The notes under the pieces are model-generated. The model searched no databases. It was not told where the DNA came from and was given only the letters and a program-made list of their open reading frames with translations. The position numbers and the translations under genes were made by a program. Shown here one piece after another: positions 25,723 to 36,732 of a stretch of 64,000 nucleotides of DNA. Within the stretch, counting starts at the first letter, position 1. Each line of letters starts with the position of its first letter. The stretch comes from Paraburkholderia silviterrae (lineage in GTDB: Bacteria; Pseudomonadota; Gammaproteobacteria; Burkholderiales; Burkholderiaceae): positions 875,485-939,484 of the forward strand of contig NZ_SMRP01000001.1 of the NCBI RefSeq assembly GCF_004353915.1. Reading direction: 5' to 3'.

Positions 25723-27108
25723 ATGTCCCACTCGAACTCGCGTGCCACGCATGGCATCGCCGCAGGACGCCTTGGCGCAGAGGAACTCGGCTGCAATTTC
25801 GCCGATGTCTCTCCGCCCCTTTCCGCCGACGCCGCCGTGGTCGCCGCCGACCGCTGCCACTATTGCTACGACGCGCCCTGTGTCGCGGCCTGCCCCACCG
25901 GCATCGACATCCCGAGCTTCATCCGCAAGATCGGCAACGGCAATCTCAAGGGCGCGGCGCGCGATATCCTGAGCGCCAATCCGCTCGGCGGCATGTGCTC
26001 GCGCGTGTGCCCCACCGAGATCCTCTGCGAAGGCGCCTGCGTACGAAATCATCAGGATGGCGAACCGGTTCGGATCGGCGCGCTGCAGCGCCATGCCACC
26101 GACTTCCAGATGGCGCGTGAAGCCGCGGGCGCGGAGCCGCTCTTCAAGCGCACGAGCGAGACGGGGCGGCGCGTGGCCGTGGTCGGCGCCGGTCCCGCGG
26201 GGCTCGCGTGCGCGCATACGCTCGCGCTGGCCGGGCATGCCGTCACGGTGTTCGACGCGCGCGAGAAGCCCGGCGGGCTCAGCGAATATGGCATTGCCGC
26301 GTACAAGACCGTCGACGACTTCGCCCAGCGCGAAGTCGAGTGGCTGCTCTCGGTCGGCGGGATCTCGATCGAGCAAGGCAAACAATTGGGCCGCGATCTC
26401 AAGCTCGAGGCGCTGCGCGAGACCTTCGACGCGGTGTTCATCGGCATCGGCTTGGGCGGCACGCAGGCGCTTCGCATCGAAGGCGAGGCGCTCGAGGGCG
26501 TGCGCGACGCCGTCGATTTCATTGCGCAACTGCGCGAGGCGCGCGACCTGGCCACGCTGCCCGTGGGCCGCCGCGTCGTGGTGATCGGCGGCGGCAACAC
26601 CGCCATCGACGCCACCGTGCAAAGCCGCAAGCTCGGAGCCGAGCACGTCACGCTCGCGTACCGGCGCGGCAGCGCCCAGATGAGCGCCACATGGGCGGAG
26701 CAGGAATTCGCACGCACCCAAGGGGTGACGATCGTCGAGTGGATGAAGCCGCTGCGGATTGTGGGCGCGGGCCGAGTCGAGGCCGTCGAATTCGAGCGCA
26801 CAGCGCTCGACGCGAATGGCGCGCTGCAAGGCACCGGCGAGATCGAGCGCATCGAAGCCGACATGGTGCTCAAGGCAATCGGCCAGAAACTGCTGCCGGC
26901 AGGGCTGGAAGCGTTGCAATTGACCGATGGCGGCGTGCGCATCGCCGTGGATGCCGATGGCGCGACCTCGCTCGAAGGCGTCTGGGCCGGCGGCGATTGC
27001 GCGGGCCACGGCGCCACCGATCTCACCGTGCAGGCCGTGCAGGACGGCAAGCTCGCCGCGCGCGCGATAGACCGCTACCTCGCCGCGCAGGCCGTGAAAG
27101 CGGCGTGA
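25723..27108 (+). CDS. preT: NAD-dependent dihydropyrimidine dehydrogenase, subunit PreT
   Basis: 461 residues, glutamate-synthase-small-subunit-like. The N-terminal iron-sulfur region has RCHYCYDAPCVAACPTGIDI and CSRVCPTEILCEGACVR. Two nucleotide-binding motifs follow: GAGPAGLACAH (FAD) and GGGNTAIDA (NADH). With PreA it reduces uracil and thymine to the 5,6-dihydro forms. AAGGAG precedes the ATG at 25723. The preA gene follows after 107 bases. Confidence 0.95.
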   Translation: MSHSNSRATHGIAAGRLGAEELGCNFADVSPPLSADAAVVAADRCHYCYDAPCVAACPTGIDIPSFIRKIGNGNLKGAARDILSANPLGGMCSRVCPTEILCEGACVRNHQDGEPVRIGALQRHATDFQMAREAAGAEPLFKRTSETGRRVAVVGAGPAGLACAHTLALAGHAVTVFDAREKPGGLSEYGIAAYKTVDDFAQREVEWLLSVGGISIEQGKQLGRDLKLEALRETFDAVFIGIGLGGTQALRIEGEALEGVRDAVDFIAQLREARDLATLPVGRRVVVIGGGNTAIDATVQSRKLGAEHVTLAYRRGSAQMSATWAEQEFARTQGVTIVEWMKPLRIVGAGRVEAVEFERTALDANGALQGTGEIERIEADMVLKAIGQKLLPAGLEALQLTDGGVRIAVDADGATSLEGVWAGGDCAGHGATDLTVQAVQDGKLAARAIDRYLAAQAVKAA

Positions 27109-27215
27109 GCCGCACAAGCACGACGCGTACACCCGATAAAACGAACGCCCCATGTTTTGCATGGGACCGGAGCGAGCACCCAAGCGCTCACTCCGGATCG
27201 ACAAGGAGCCGCATC

Positions 27216-28493
27216 ATGGCCGATCTACGCTGCACGATTGCCGGTATTGAATCGCCCAACCCGTTCTGGCTCGCTTCCGCGCCGCCCACCGACAAGGCCT
27301 ACAACGTAAACCGCGCCTTCGAGGCGGGCTGGGGCGGCGTGGTCTGGAAGACGCTCGGGCTCGACCCGCACGTGGTGAACGTGAGCTCGCGCTACGGCGC
27401 CACCACCTGGCGCGGCCAGCGCATCGCCGGGCTGAACAACATCGAGCTCATTACCGACCGGCCGCTCGACGTGAACCTCAAGGAGATCGCGCAAGTGAAG
27501 CGCGACTGGCCCGATCGCGCGCTGATCGTTTCGCTGATGGTGCCGTGCAACGAGCAGGACTGGAAATGGATCCTGCCGCTAGTGGAAGACACCGGCGCCG
27601 ACGCCGTCGAGCTCAACTTCGGCTGCCCGCACGGCATGAGCGAGCGCGGCATGGGCGCGGCGGTGGGCCAGGTGCCCGAGTACATCGAAATGGTCACGCG
27701 CTGGGTGAAGGAAGGCACGCGCCTGCCCTGCCTTGTGAAGCTCACGCCCAACGTGACCGACATCCGCCACGGCGCGCGCGCCGCGCACAAGGGCGGCGCG
27801 GACGGCGTCTCGCTCATCAACACCATCAACTCGATCGTGGGCGTGGACCTCGACGCCATGGCACCGCTGCCCACCGTGGACGGCAAGGGCACGCACGGCG
27901 GCTACTGCGGCCCCGCCGCGAAGCCGATCGCGCTGCACATGGTGGCCGAAATCGCGCGCGACCCGCAAACCCAGGGCCTGCCGATCTCGGGCATCGGCGG
28001 CATCTCCGACTGGCGCGACGCGGCCGAGTTCATGGTGCTGGGCGCGGGCAGCGTGCAGGTGTGCACCGCGGCCATGCATTACGGATTCCGAATCGTCAAC
28101 GACATGATCGACGGGCTCTCGAACTGGATGGACGACAAGGGCTACGCGAACCTCGACGCGATTCGCGGCCGCGCCGTGCAAAACGTCACCGACTGGCAAT
28201 ACCTGAACCTGAACTACGACATCAAGGCCCGCATCGACCAGGACCGCTGCATCCAGTGCGGCCTGTGCCATATCGCCTGCGAGGACACCTCGCACCAGGC
28301 CATCACGGCCACGCGCGACGGCAAGCGCCACTTCGAGGTGGTCGATGCGAATTGCGTCGGGTGCAATTTATGCATGCATGTCTGCCCGGTCGACCAATGC
28401 ATCACGATGGAGCGCGTCGACTCGGGCCGTTACGCGAACTGGACCACGCATCCGAACAATCCGGCCCGCGTGGCCGACCCGAAGGCGGCCTGA
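27216..28493 (+). CDS. preA: NAD-dependent dihydropyrimidine dehydrogenase, subunit PreA
   Basis: 425 residues. An FMN TIM barrel (about 1-310: PNPFWLASAPPTDKAYNVNR, then ELNFGCPHGMSERGMGAAVG, with the catalytic-loop Cys in NFGCPH) is fused to a C-terminal 2[4Fe-4S] ferredoxin domain with CIQCGLCHIAC and CVGCNLCMHVCPVDQC. It binds and reduces the pyrimidine while PreT supplies electrons. It has the usual length and all cysteines. Confidence 0.96.
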   Translation: MADLRCTIAGIESPNPFWLASAPPTDKAYNVNRAFEAGWGGVVWKTLGLDPHVVNVSSRYGATTWRGQRIAGLNNIELITDRPLDVNLKEIAQVKRDWPDRALIVSLMVPCNEQDWKWILPLVEDTGADAVELNFGCPHGMSERGMGAAVGQVPEYIEMVTRWVKEGTRLPCLVKLTPNVTDIRHGARAAHKGGADGVSLINTINSIVGVDLDAMAPLPTVDGKGTHGGYCGPAAKPIALHMVAEIARDPQTQGLPISGIGGISDWRDAAEFMVLGAGSVQVCTAAMHYGFRIVNDMIDGLSNWMDDKGYANLDAIRGRAVQNVTDWQYLNLNYDIKARIDQDRCIQCGLCHIACEDTSHQAITATRDGKRHFEVVDANCVGCNLCMHVCPVDQCITMERVDSGRYANWTTHPNNPARVADPKAA

Positions 28494-28539
28494 ACCTCAC
28501 AATTCCAACCGCAACGAGCAGTCACGGAGAAACCGCACC

Positions 28540-30057
28540 ATGAGCCAGCCCGCAGCAAGCGGCGGTGTAGACAGCGACGCGAGCGCGCGCCGCAGCGCCA
28601 GCGAGTTATATAACGACGACCTCGCGCCCACGGGCGCCGCACAGCGCACGTGGCGCTGGTACCACTTCGGCGCGCTATGGGTGGGCATGGTGATGAACAT
28701 CGCCTCCTACATGCTCGCGGCCGGGCTCACCGAGCAGGGCATGTCGCCATGGCAGGCGGTGTTCACGGTGCTGCTCGGCAACATGATCGTGCTCGTGCCC
28801 ATGCTGCTGATCGGTCATGCGGGCGCGAAATACGGCATTCCCTATGCGGTGCTCGTGCGCTCGTCATTCGGCACCCAGGGCGCGAAGCTGCCGGCCATGC
28901 TGCGCGCCATCGTGGCGTGCGGCTGGTACGGCATTCAGTCGTGGCTCGGCGGCAGCGCGATCTACACGCTCGCCAATATCCTCACGCACAACGCGCTGGT
29001 GGGCGACGCGCTGCCGTTTCTCGGCATTTCGATCGCCCAGGGCGCGTGTTTCCTGATCTTCTGGGCGCTGCAACTCTATTTCATCTTGCACGGCACCGAC
29101 TCGATCCGCTGGCTCGAAAGCTGGTCCGCGCCCATCAAGGTCGTGATGTGCGTGGCGCTGGTCTGGTGGGCGTGCTCGAAGGCGGGCGGCGTGGGCTCCA
29201 TGCTCTCGCAGCCCTCGCAGTTCGCAGCCGGCGGCAAGAAGGCCGGGCTCTTCTGGGCCACCTTCTGGCCGAGCCTCACCGCGATGGTGGGCTTCTGGGC
29301 CACGCTCGCGCTGAACATTCCCGACTTCACGCGCTTCGCGAAGACACAGAAGGATCAGTTCGTGGGCCAGGCGCTGGGCCTGCCGATTCCGATGGCGCTG
29401 CTCTCCGTGGTCTCGGTCGTGGTCACCTCGGCCACCGTCGTGATCTACGGCAAGGCGATCTGGGACCCCATCGATCTCACGAGCCGCATGGAAGGCATCG
29501 GCGTGGGCATCGCGCTCGTCATCCTCACGCTCGACACCATGTGCTGCAATCTCGCGGCGAACCTGGTCGGCCCCGCCTACGATTTTTCGAGCCTCTGGCC
29601 CAAGGGCATCTCGTACAAGGCCGGTGGCCTGATTACGGCCACCATCGCCGTCGTGATGATGCCGTGGAAGATTCTCGCCACCACGCAGGGCTATATCTTC
29701 ACGTGGCTCGTCGGTTATTCGGCGCTGCTCGGGCCGGTGGCGGGCATTCTCATGGTCGATTACTTCCTCATTCGCGGCACGCGGCTCGACACCGCGCAGC
29801 TCTTCGAGGAAAACGGCGAATACGCCTACTCGAATGGCTGGAACCCGGCCGCCGTGATCGCGCTGGTGGCGGGCGTGCTGCCGAATCTGCCGGGCTTTTT
29901 GAACGTGGCGTTCCCGAACGCCTTCCCCTCGGTGCCCGACGCGTTCAAAGGACTCTATACGTACGCGTGGTTCGTGGGACTCGCGATTGCGGCCATCGTC
30001 TATGGCGTGCTGATGAAGCTCAGCAAGAGCCGCAGGCCGAGCATCGCGAGTGCGTGA
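28540..30057 (+). CDS. NCS1-family nucleobase transporter
   Basis: 505 residues, about 12 spans. NCS1 signatures: YNDDLAPTGAAQRTWRWYHF at the N-terminus, MNIASYMLAAGLTEQGMSPW, then FGTQGAKLPAMLRAIVACGW and NIPDFTRFAKTQKDQFVGQ. The position inside the reductive pyrimidine operon points to uracil, thymine or hydantoin/allantoin-like uptake. GGAGA precedes the ATG at 28540; 46 bases separate it from preA. Confidence 0.93.
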   Translation: MSQPAASGGVDSDASARRSASELYNDDLAPTGAAQRTWRWYHFGALWVGMVMNIASYMLAAGLTEQGMSPWQAVFTVLLGNMIVLVPMLLIGHAGAKYGIPYAVLVRSSFGTQGAKLPAMLRAIVACGWYGIQSWLGGSAIYTLANILTHNALVGDALPFLGISIAQGACFLIFWALQLYFILHGTDSIRWLESWSAPIKVVMCVALVWWACSKAGGVGSMLSQPSQFAAGGKKAGLFWATFWPSLTAMVGFWATLALNIPDFTRFAKTQKDQFVGQALGLPIPMALLSVVSVVVTSATVVIYGKAIWDPIDLTSRMEGIGVGIALVILTLDTMCCNLAANLVGPAYDFSSLWPKGISYKAGGLITATIAVVMMPWKILATTQGYIFTWLVGYSALLGPVAGILMVDYFLIRGTRLDTAQLFEENGEYAYSNGWNPAAVIALVAGVLPNLPGFLNVAFPNAFPSVPDAFKGLYTYAWFVGLAIAAIVYGVLMKLSKSRRPSIASA

Positions 30058-31551
<1,494 letters not shown>

Positions 31552-31572
31552 GCGCCCGTCGCGACCGCAACG

Positions 31573-32256
31573 TCAATACTGCACCACGATCGTCACGCGC
31601 CGGTTGAGCGCGCGGCTTGCGGGGTCGGTGGCGGCAACGAGCGGAAAGTTGTCGGCCCGGCCGATCGCAGCAAGCCGATGCGGCTCGACACCCCGCTCGA
31701 CCAGATAGCGCACGACGGCCCCCGCGCGCGCCGAAGAAAGCTCCCAGTTCGACGCGTAGCGCGCGTTCGAGATCGGCGTGCTGTCGGTGTGGCCTTCGAC
31801 GAGAATATTGCCGTTGGGCACCTGCGCCAGCACGCGCGCGATGCGGCTTAGCACGCCGAACGAATCGGGCAGCAGCGCCGCATCGCCGGCATTGAAGAGA
31901 ATCTTCGCGTTGATGCCGATCTCCACGCCGTGGGCCACCGGCACGATCGTGATCTCGCCGCGCTCGCGCAGCGGGTCGAGCGACGCGAGCAATGCGCTTG
32001 CGGCCGCCTGCGGTTTCGCGGCCGGCGCGGCGGCAACCGGCGCTCGCGCCGCCAGCGACTGTCTGCGAATCGCCTGTTCGCTGTGCTTCGCGAGCTGCAT
32101 CGCGTAGAGCGCAAGGAACAGCACCATCATCGTGGTGATGAGATCCGCGTAGGAGAGCAGCCAGCGGCCGGACTGCTCACCGCCTTCGTCCTCTTCGCGG
32201 TCGAAGGCGCTAACGAGCATGTCATGCGCCGGCCGGCTTTCGGATGAGATCTTCAT
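31573..32256 (-). CDS. MotB-like stator protein with OmpA-type peptidoglycan-binding domain
   Basis: 227 residues. A short charged N-terminus is followed by one span, LLSYADLITTMMVLFLALYA, with Asp38 in the position of the proton-carrying MotB Asp. After an Ala-rich linker, the OmpA/MotB domain (about 120-225) has ILVEGHTDSTPISNARYASN, LSSARAGAVVRYL and NRRVTIVV. It is the third gene of a unit with the MotA-like and cNMP/FliG-like proteins. Read as an ion-driven stator anchored to the wall. No flagellar gene is visible in the window. Confidence 0.92.
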   Translation of the reverse strand: MKISSESRPAHDMLVSAFDREEDEGGEQSGRWLLSYADLITTMMVLFLALYAMQLAKHSEQAIRRQSLAARAPVAAAPAAKPQAAASALLASLDPLRERGEITIVPVAHGVEIGINAKILFNAGDAALLPDSFGVLSRIARVLAQVPNGNILVEGHTDSTPISNARYASNWELSSARAGAVVRYLVERGVEPHRLAAIGRADNFPLVAATDPASRALNRRVTIVVQY

Positions 32257-32277
32257 AAGTGAAAGCGCGCTGCGTTC

Positions 32278-33105
32278 TCAGTTTACGGGCGCGTTTGCGT
32301 GCACGCTTGCCTGCGCGCCCTGCCGCGACCACGCGTTCGCCTCACCGGGCAAGCCAGCGCCGCGCCCACCCACTTCGCCTGCGAGCCGCGTCGCGATCGT
32401 ATGCGGGGTTTCCTTGCGTGAAATGGCGAGCAACCCGTCCAGATAGAGCTTGCGCAGCCGCAGTTCGCTTTCGATGTGCGCGCGCATCTTGCCGTAGAGC
32501 GGCAAGAACACGAGATTGGCCAGCGCGAGCCCGTAGAGCGTGGCGACGAACGCCACCGCGATGCCCTGCCCCAGCTGCGAGGGCTCGACCAGATGCGAGG
32601 TCACCTGGATGAGGCCCAGCACCGAGCCCAGAATGCCGAAGGTCGGCGCATAGCCGCCAGCCTGCTGCCAGACGCGCGCGGCCGCCAGATGCGTGCGTCC
32701 ATACGCTTCCAGCTCGCGATTGAGCGCGTCTTCGAGCACGGCGGTCGAGACGCCGCTTGCCAGCAGTTCGAGGCCACGCCGCGCAAACGGATGAATGCCG
32801 CGCCAGTCCATCGACTCGAACGCGAGCAGGCCGTTGAGCTTGGCCTGGTCGCCCCATTCCAGCACGGCGGCGAGACTCGTTTCGTCCACCTGCTGCGCGC
32901 GCACGAACACCGTGCGCAGGCGCAGGACCGCGTCGAAGAAGCGCGCCCACGGGTTCTGGATCATCACCGCGGCCAGCGTGCCGCCCAGCACGACGAGCAG
33001 CGCCTCGGGCTGCAGCAGCGAGGTGAACTGCCCGCCTTCGAGCGCAAAGCCGATCGCGATGGCCGCCCCACCCAGCAGGACTCCGAACAAAGTCGAAAGA
33101 TCCAT
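32278..33105 (-). CDS. MotA-like proton-channel protein
   Basis: 275 residues, four spans. MotA/TolQ/ExbB signatures: FGVLLGGAAIAIGFALEGG, GGTLAAVMIQ, then PTFGILGSVLGLIQVTSHL and GIAVAFVATLYGLALANLVF. The cytoplasmic loop between spans 2 and 3, which contacts the rotor in MotA, is present (about residues 55-145). Ten bases separate it from the upstream cNMP/FliG-like gene and 21 from the MotB gene. Length and loop suit MotA rather than TolQ or ExbB. Confidence 0.92.
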   Translation of the reverse strand: MDLSTLFGVLLGGAAIAIGFALEGGQFTSLLQPEALLVVLGGTLAAVMIQNPWARFFDAVLRLRTVFVRAQQVDETSLAAVLEWGDQAKLNGLLAFESMDWRGIHPFARRGLELLASGVSTAVLEDALNRELEAYGRTHLAAARVWQQAGGYAPTFGILGSVLGLIQVTSHLVEPSQLGQGIAVAFVATLYGLALANLVFLPLYGKMRAHIESELRLRKLYLDGLLAISRKETPHTIATRLAGEVGGRGAGLPGEANAWSRQGAQASVHANAPVN

Positions 33106-33114
33106 ACGCCTCCC

Positions 33115-34332
33115 TTATTGCACGCCGTTCGCCTTGATCTCGCGCACCGCGCCGACAAGACGCTGCTCGATCGCCTCGATCTCCACCGGATCGGCTTTGA
33201 TCTCGCGCCGCATGAGCCACGAGACCTCGTTCTTGCGCGTCTCCGACATCACCGAAAGCAGGCGCTCGGAAACCGCCTTGTCTTCGAGCGAGGCGAGCAG
33301 CTTGGCGAGATCGTAGCTATCGAGCGAATTGACGGCCTCGAACAGCGTGCGCTGATCGACGAACAGCAGGTCGTCGAGCGCGTTGAGCTCGCCCGAGCCG
33401 CGCTTCACGCGTTGCGTGAAATACGCCACGCCCTTCTGCTCGACGAAATTGAGCACCTTCGACTTTCTGAACGCGAACAGCTCCTCGGCGATCTCGTCGT
33501 GCGAGAGCTTGTTGAGCAGCAGCTTGCGCTCGACGCCGATCAGCGCTTCGAGGTCGGCGAGTTCGATCAGTTCGAGTTCGCTGTTGATCGAGACGTCGAG
33601 GTCGTGATCGGCCACCAGCGAAGCGCGCTCCACGATACGAACGGGATCGAACGTGACGACCTGGCGGCCCAGTGCGCCCTCGCCAGCATTGCCGCCGGCC
33701 AGATTCGAGGACACCTGGCCCGCCTCGATCGCGACGAGATTGAGCTTTTCCATGCGCCGCAGCATCGTCATCACGTGCGGGCGCGAATGCCCCGCCACGG
33801 CGCGGCATTTCTGCACGACCTCGGCGAGCGCCACGCTCACCTCACCCGCTGCCGCACCAGGGCGCGGCCAGCCGCCCTTCGCATCGCCGCGCTCGGCACG
33901 CTCGGCGCCTGCAAGCAGCGAGAGCACGTGGGCATACGAGAGAATGCCCGGCAGGAAGTCGGCGTGCGTGTAGGTGGCGAGCAGATCGTCCTTGGCCTTC
34001 GTGCGGCGGATCATCGTGCGCAAAACGTGGCGCAGGAGCGGCGAAACGCGTTCGAGCTCGTCTTCGATGATGCTCGCGGGCACGACGGTCAACTGGCAAA
34101 ACGTCAGCGCCTTGGCGGTGCTCGGGCGCGGCTCGGCGCCCAGCAGTGCGCTTTCCCCGAAGAATTCGCCGCGGCCGAGCGTTGCGGTCACGACCCGCTT
34201 TTCGTCGCAGCGCGTGGAGATTTCGACTTTGCCTTCGGCGATGACGAAGAGCACGCGCTCGCCCGCGAAGCCCTCCGAATAGATCACTTCGCCCGGCGCC
34301 GCGGTGCGCGACCATGTTTGACTGCGATTCAA
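33115..34332 (-). CDS. Cyclic-nucleotide-binding protein with FliG-like C-terminal domain
   Basis: 405 residues, apparent TTG start after a GGGG stretch; no in-frame ATG is near. Residues about 10-95 are a cNMP-binding beta roll with phosphate-binding cassette FFGESALLGAEPRPS (Arg69), so cAMP- or c-di-GMP-type ligand binding is plausible. Residues about 100-310 are helical and unassigned. Residues about 318-405 resemble the FliG C-terminal domain by eye: DDLLFVDQRTL, DLAKLLASLED, RLLSVMS, then DPVEIEAIEQRLVGAVREI. There is no DNA-binding domain, so it is not a Crp-type regulator. As first gene of a MotA/MotB unit it could be a ligand-controlled rotor or brake part. Confidence 0.8.
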   Translation of the reverse strand: MNRSQTWSRTAAPGEVIYSEGFAGERVLFVIAEGKVEISTRCDEKRVVTATLGRGEFFGESALLGAEPRPSTAKALTFCQLTVVPASIIEDELERVSPLLRHVLRTMIRRTKAKDDLLATYTHADFLPGILSYAHVLSLLAGAERAERGDAKGGWPRPGAAAGEVSVALAEVVQKCRAVAGHSRPHVMTMLRRMEKLNLVAIEAGQVSSNLAGGNAGEGALGRQVVTFDPVRIVERASLVADHDLDVSINSELELIELADLEALIGVERKLLLNKLSHDEIAEELFAFRKSKVLNFVEQKGVAYFTQRVKRGSGELNALDDLLFVDQRTLFEAVNSLDSYDLAKLLASLEDKAVSERLLSVMSETRKNEVSWLMRREIKADPVEIEAIEQRLVGAVREIKANGVQ

Positions 34333-34660
34333 GGTAATACCCCGTAGCGGATGTCTTTCTTTTCGATCCCGTAAGCTGTCCGGTCTGCGCCAGCGCAGTC
34401 AAACGGGGTCTCTCGTCAGTGCCGTTTACGGCTTGCGAGCGGGGGTTCTTGAATCGGTTTTCAAGGCGGCACGCGGGACTTGCGGCCTGGTCGATGGCAA
34501 GCTCACGCAGCAAACGATGCGCGCAATGCGTTTGCGGGCAAAATCGGCAGGCGCAAACGATTGCGCCCGCAAAAGCGCGATCGCGCGAAATGGTGGCTGG
34601 GCACACGATGCGCCCGACCATGTTTGAGTTGCTTAATGCTTACATCGATGAAGCCCGAGC
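34333..34660. other. Intergenic region upstream of the cNMP/FliG-like gene
   Basis: About 330 bases with no convincing gene. It should hold the promoter of the three-gene motor-like unit (minus strand) and the end of the DUF2783 transcript. No clear terminator or operator seen. Confidence 0.35.
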
Positions 34661-34891
34661 TCAGGCTGCAAGCTTGCCGACAGCTCCATTCGCGGGCGGC
34701 ACGACCACGCCAGCGCGCGCGAAGCGGATGGCCTCCATCAGTGCCTCATGGTCGCCCACGTGATTCGCGAGCAGCAGGATCAATTGCGCATTGGCCGACT
34801 GGCTCTGCGCTTCGTCGAGATCGCGATGCATGTCGATGAGCGCTTCGTAGAAGTCGTCGGGGCGCGTGAGGTTGGGTTGTGTGTTGAGCAT
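34661..34891 (-). CDS. DUF2783 protein
   Basis: 76 residues, mostly helical: RPDDFYEALIDMHRDLDEAQ then LILLLANHVGDHEALMEAIR. These match the DUF2783 pattern, a small protein often encoded next to FAD-dependent aromatic monooxygenases; role unknown, possibly a subunit or chaperone. GGAGAC precedes the ATG at 34891. Last gene of the MBL/monooxygenase unit. Confidence 0.85.
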   Translation of the reverse strand: MLNTQPNLTRPDDFYEALIDMHRDLDEAQSQSANAQLILLLANHVGDHEALMEAIRFARAGVVVPPANGAVGKLAA

Positions 34892-34985
34892 CGTTGTCTC
34901 CATACAAGGCTGAATTCTTGTCATCTGCGCAATGAAATCGAAAGGCGGCCACAGCTCGCGTGCGCCCGCCTTTCGCATCACCACA

Positions 34986-36698
34986 TCAAGCCGTACCGGC
35001 CACGCACAGCGCCCGCTTGAGCGCGCGCTCGACACGCGGCGCATCGGCACGACGCCAGCGCGCGCACACGTGCTGATCCGGCCGGATCAGATAGAACGCG
35101 CCGTCCTGTGCGCCGTAGCGTTGCGCGGCCAGACCCTCGGCATCGCGCACGACCGCCGTGCCCGGCGGCAAGCCCTCAGGCGCAGCGCCCTCGCCGTCGA
35201 GCACCGCCACGAAATGCATCGGCACCGGGCCTCGCGCAAGCGCATCGAGCGCCGCGCGCGTATCGCTTTCGAGCGCGAACCCCGCGCGGCAGAACAGCAG
35301 CCCCGCAAAGCGCCCGCCGAGCTGCGCGAGCAGCCATTGCGGCGCACCCTGCGCATCGACGAGAGGCGCATCGGCGCATGACGCGCCCGGCACCATCTGG
35401 CCTGAGAACGTCTCTTCGTCGGCCGTATTGAGCGTCGATTCGTGCAGCACCGCAGGCACCGAGAGCCTCCCGCTGTTCACCAATTGCCGCGCGAACGCAT
35501 GCTCGCGCGCGAGTGTCAGCACGGCGTCGCGGAACACGCGGCTCACCGCGCTCTTGGGCGTGATGAAGTCGGTCGAGCGCGTGGAGTTGCGGATGTTTTC
35601 GTCGGCGGCGTATTCGCGCTCGCTCGCATAGGTGTCGAGCAGCGCGTCGGAGGCGCGCTGCTCCAGCACCATCGCAAGCTTCCAGGCGAGGTTCTCGCCG
35701 TCCTGGAAGCCGCTATTCGCGCCGCGCGCGCCGAACGGCGACACGAGGTGCGCCGAGTCGCCCGCGAACAGCACGTTGCCGTGGCGGAAGCTGTCCATGC
35801 GCAAACACGAAAACGTGTAGATGCTCACCCACTCCAGCTCGAACTTCACGTCGGGGCCGAGCAGCGCACGCACGCGCGGGATCACGCGCTCGGGCGTCTT
35901 TTCGAGCACCGGGTCGGCGTCCCAGCCCAGCTGGAAGTCGATGCGCCAGACGTTGTCGGGCTGGCGATGCAGCAGCACCGACTGGTTCGGATGGAACGGC
36001 GGGTCGAACCAGAACCAGCGCTCGGTGGGGAAGTCGGCTTCCATCTTCACGTCGGCGATCAGGAAGCGGTCCTTGAACGTGCGGCCGTGGCTGTCGAGGC
36101 CCATGAGCTTGCGCACCGGGCTGCGCGAGCCGTCCGCCGCCACCGCGTAGCGCGCGAGCAGTTCGTACTGGCCGTCGGGCGTCTCGATCTCGAGCGCCAC
36201 GTGCGCGTCTTCCGCGCCCGGCGTGCCGCGCTGCGCGATGCCCGTCACCTTGCTCTTCCAGCGGATCTCGAGGTTGGGCAGTGCCTGCGCGCGTTCGAGC
36301 AGGAAGCCTTCCACGTAGTACTGCTGAAGATTGATGAACGCAGGCCGGTGATGTCCGCTTTCCGGCAGCAGGTTGAAGGTGTAGACCAGTTCGTCCTTGC
36401 GGAACACCTTGCCCACGTTCCAGCTCACGCCTTTCTCGACCATGCGCTCGCCGCAGCCGAGCCGGTCGAAGATATCGAGCGAGCGCTTCGAAAAGCAAAT
36501 CGCGCGCGAGCCCGTTGAGAGCGTGCAATCGTCGTCCACGAGCACCACGGGCAAGCCGTGCTGCGCAATGTCAATCGCTGTGGCGAGGCCCACCGGCCCC
36601 GCGCCCACCACCACTACCGGACGCACGCACGCTGCGGCATCCGGGCTTTGCTCGCTACAACGCGTGTATTCGAAGGTCAGCGTTTGATAGTCGATCAT
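34986..36698 (-). CDS. FAD-dependent aromatic monooxygenase (PheA/TfdB-like)
   Basis: 570 residues. The Rossmann motif VVVVGAGPVGLATAIDIAQH (about residue 28-47) binds FAD; the DG-type motif and the second FAD motif VLFAGDSAHLVSPFGARGAN (about 320) follow, and a thioredoxin-like C-terminal domain closes the protein. The family hydroxylates phenols and related rings with NAD(P)H and O2. Partners are an MBL-fold protein upstream and DUF2783 downstream on the same strand. The substrate cannot be named. The start at 36698 has GGGAGA upstream. Confidence 0.92.
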   Translation of the reverse strand: MIDYQTLTFEYTRCSEQSPDAAACVRPVVVVGAGPVGLATAIDIAQHGLPVVLVDDDCTLSTGSRAICFSKRSLDIFDRLGCGERMVEKGVSWNVGKVFRKDELVYTFNLLPESGHHRPAFINLQQYYVEGFLLERAQALPNLEIRWKSKVTGIAQRGTPGAEDAHVALEIETPDGQYELLARYAVAADGSRSPVRKLMGLDSHGRTFKDRFLIADVKMEADFPTERWFWFDPPFHPNQSVLLHRQPDNVWRIDFQLGWDADPVLEKTPERVIPRVRALLGPDVKFELEWVSIYTFSCLRMDSFRHGNVLFAGDSAHLVSPFGARGANSGFQDGENLAWKLAMVLEQRASDALLDTYASEREYAADENIRNSTRSTDFITPKSAVSRVFRDAVLTLAREHAFARQLVNSGRLSVPAVLHESTLNTADEETFSGQMVPGASCADAPLVDAQGAPQWLLAQLGGRFAGLLFCRAGFALESDTRAALDALARGPVPMHFVAVLDGEGAAPEGLPPGTAVVRDAEGLAAQRYGAQDGAFYLIRPDQHVCARWRRADAPRVERALKRALCVAGTA

Positions 36699-36732
36699 CG
36701 TTGTGTCTCCCGTCCTTGCCTCGCAGCACCGC

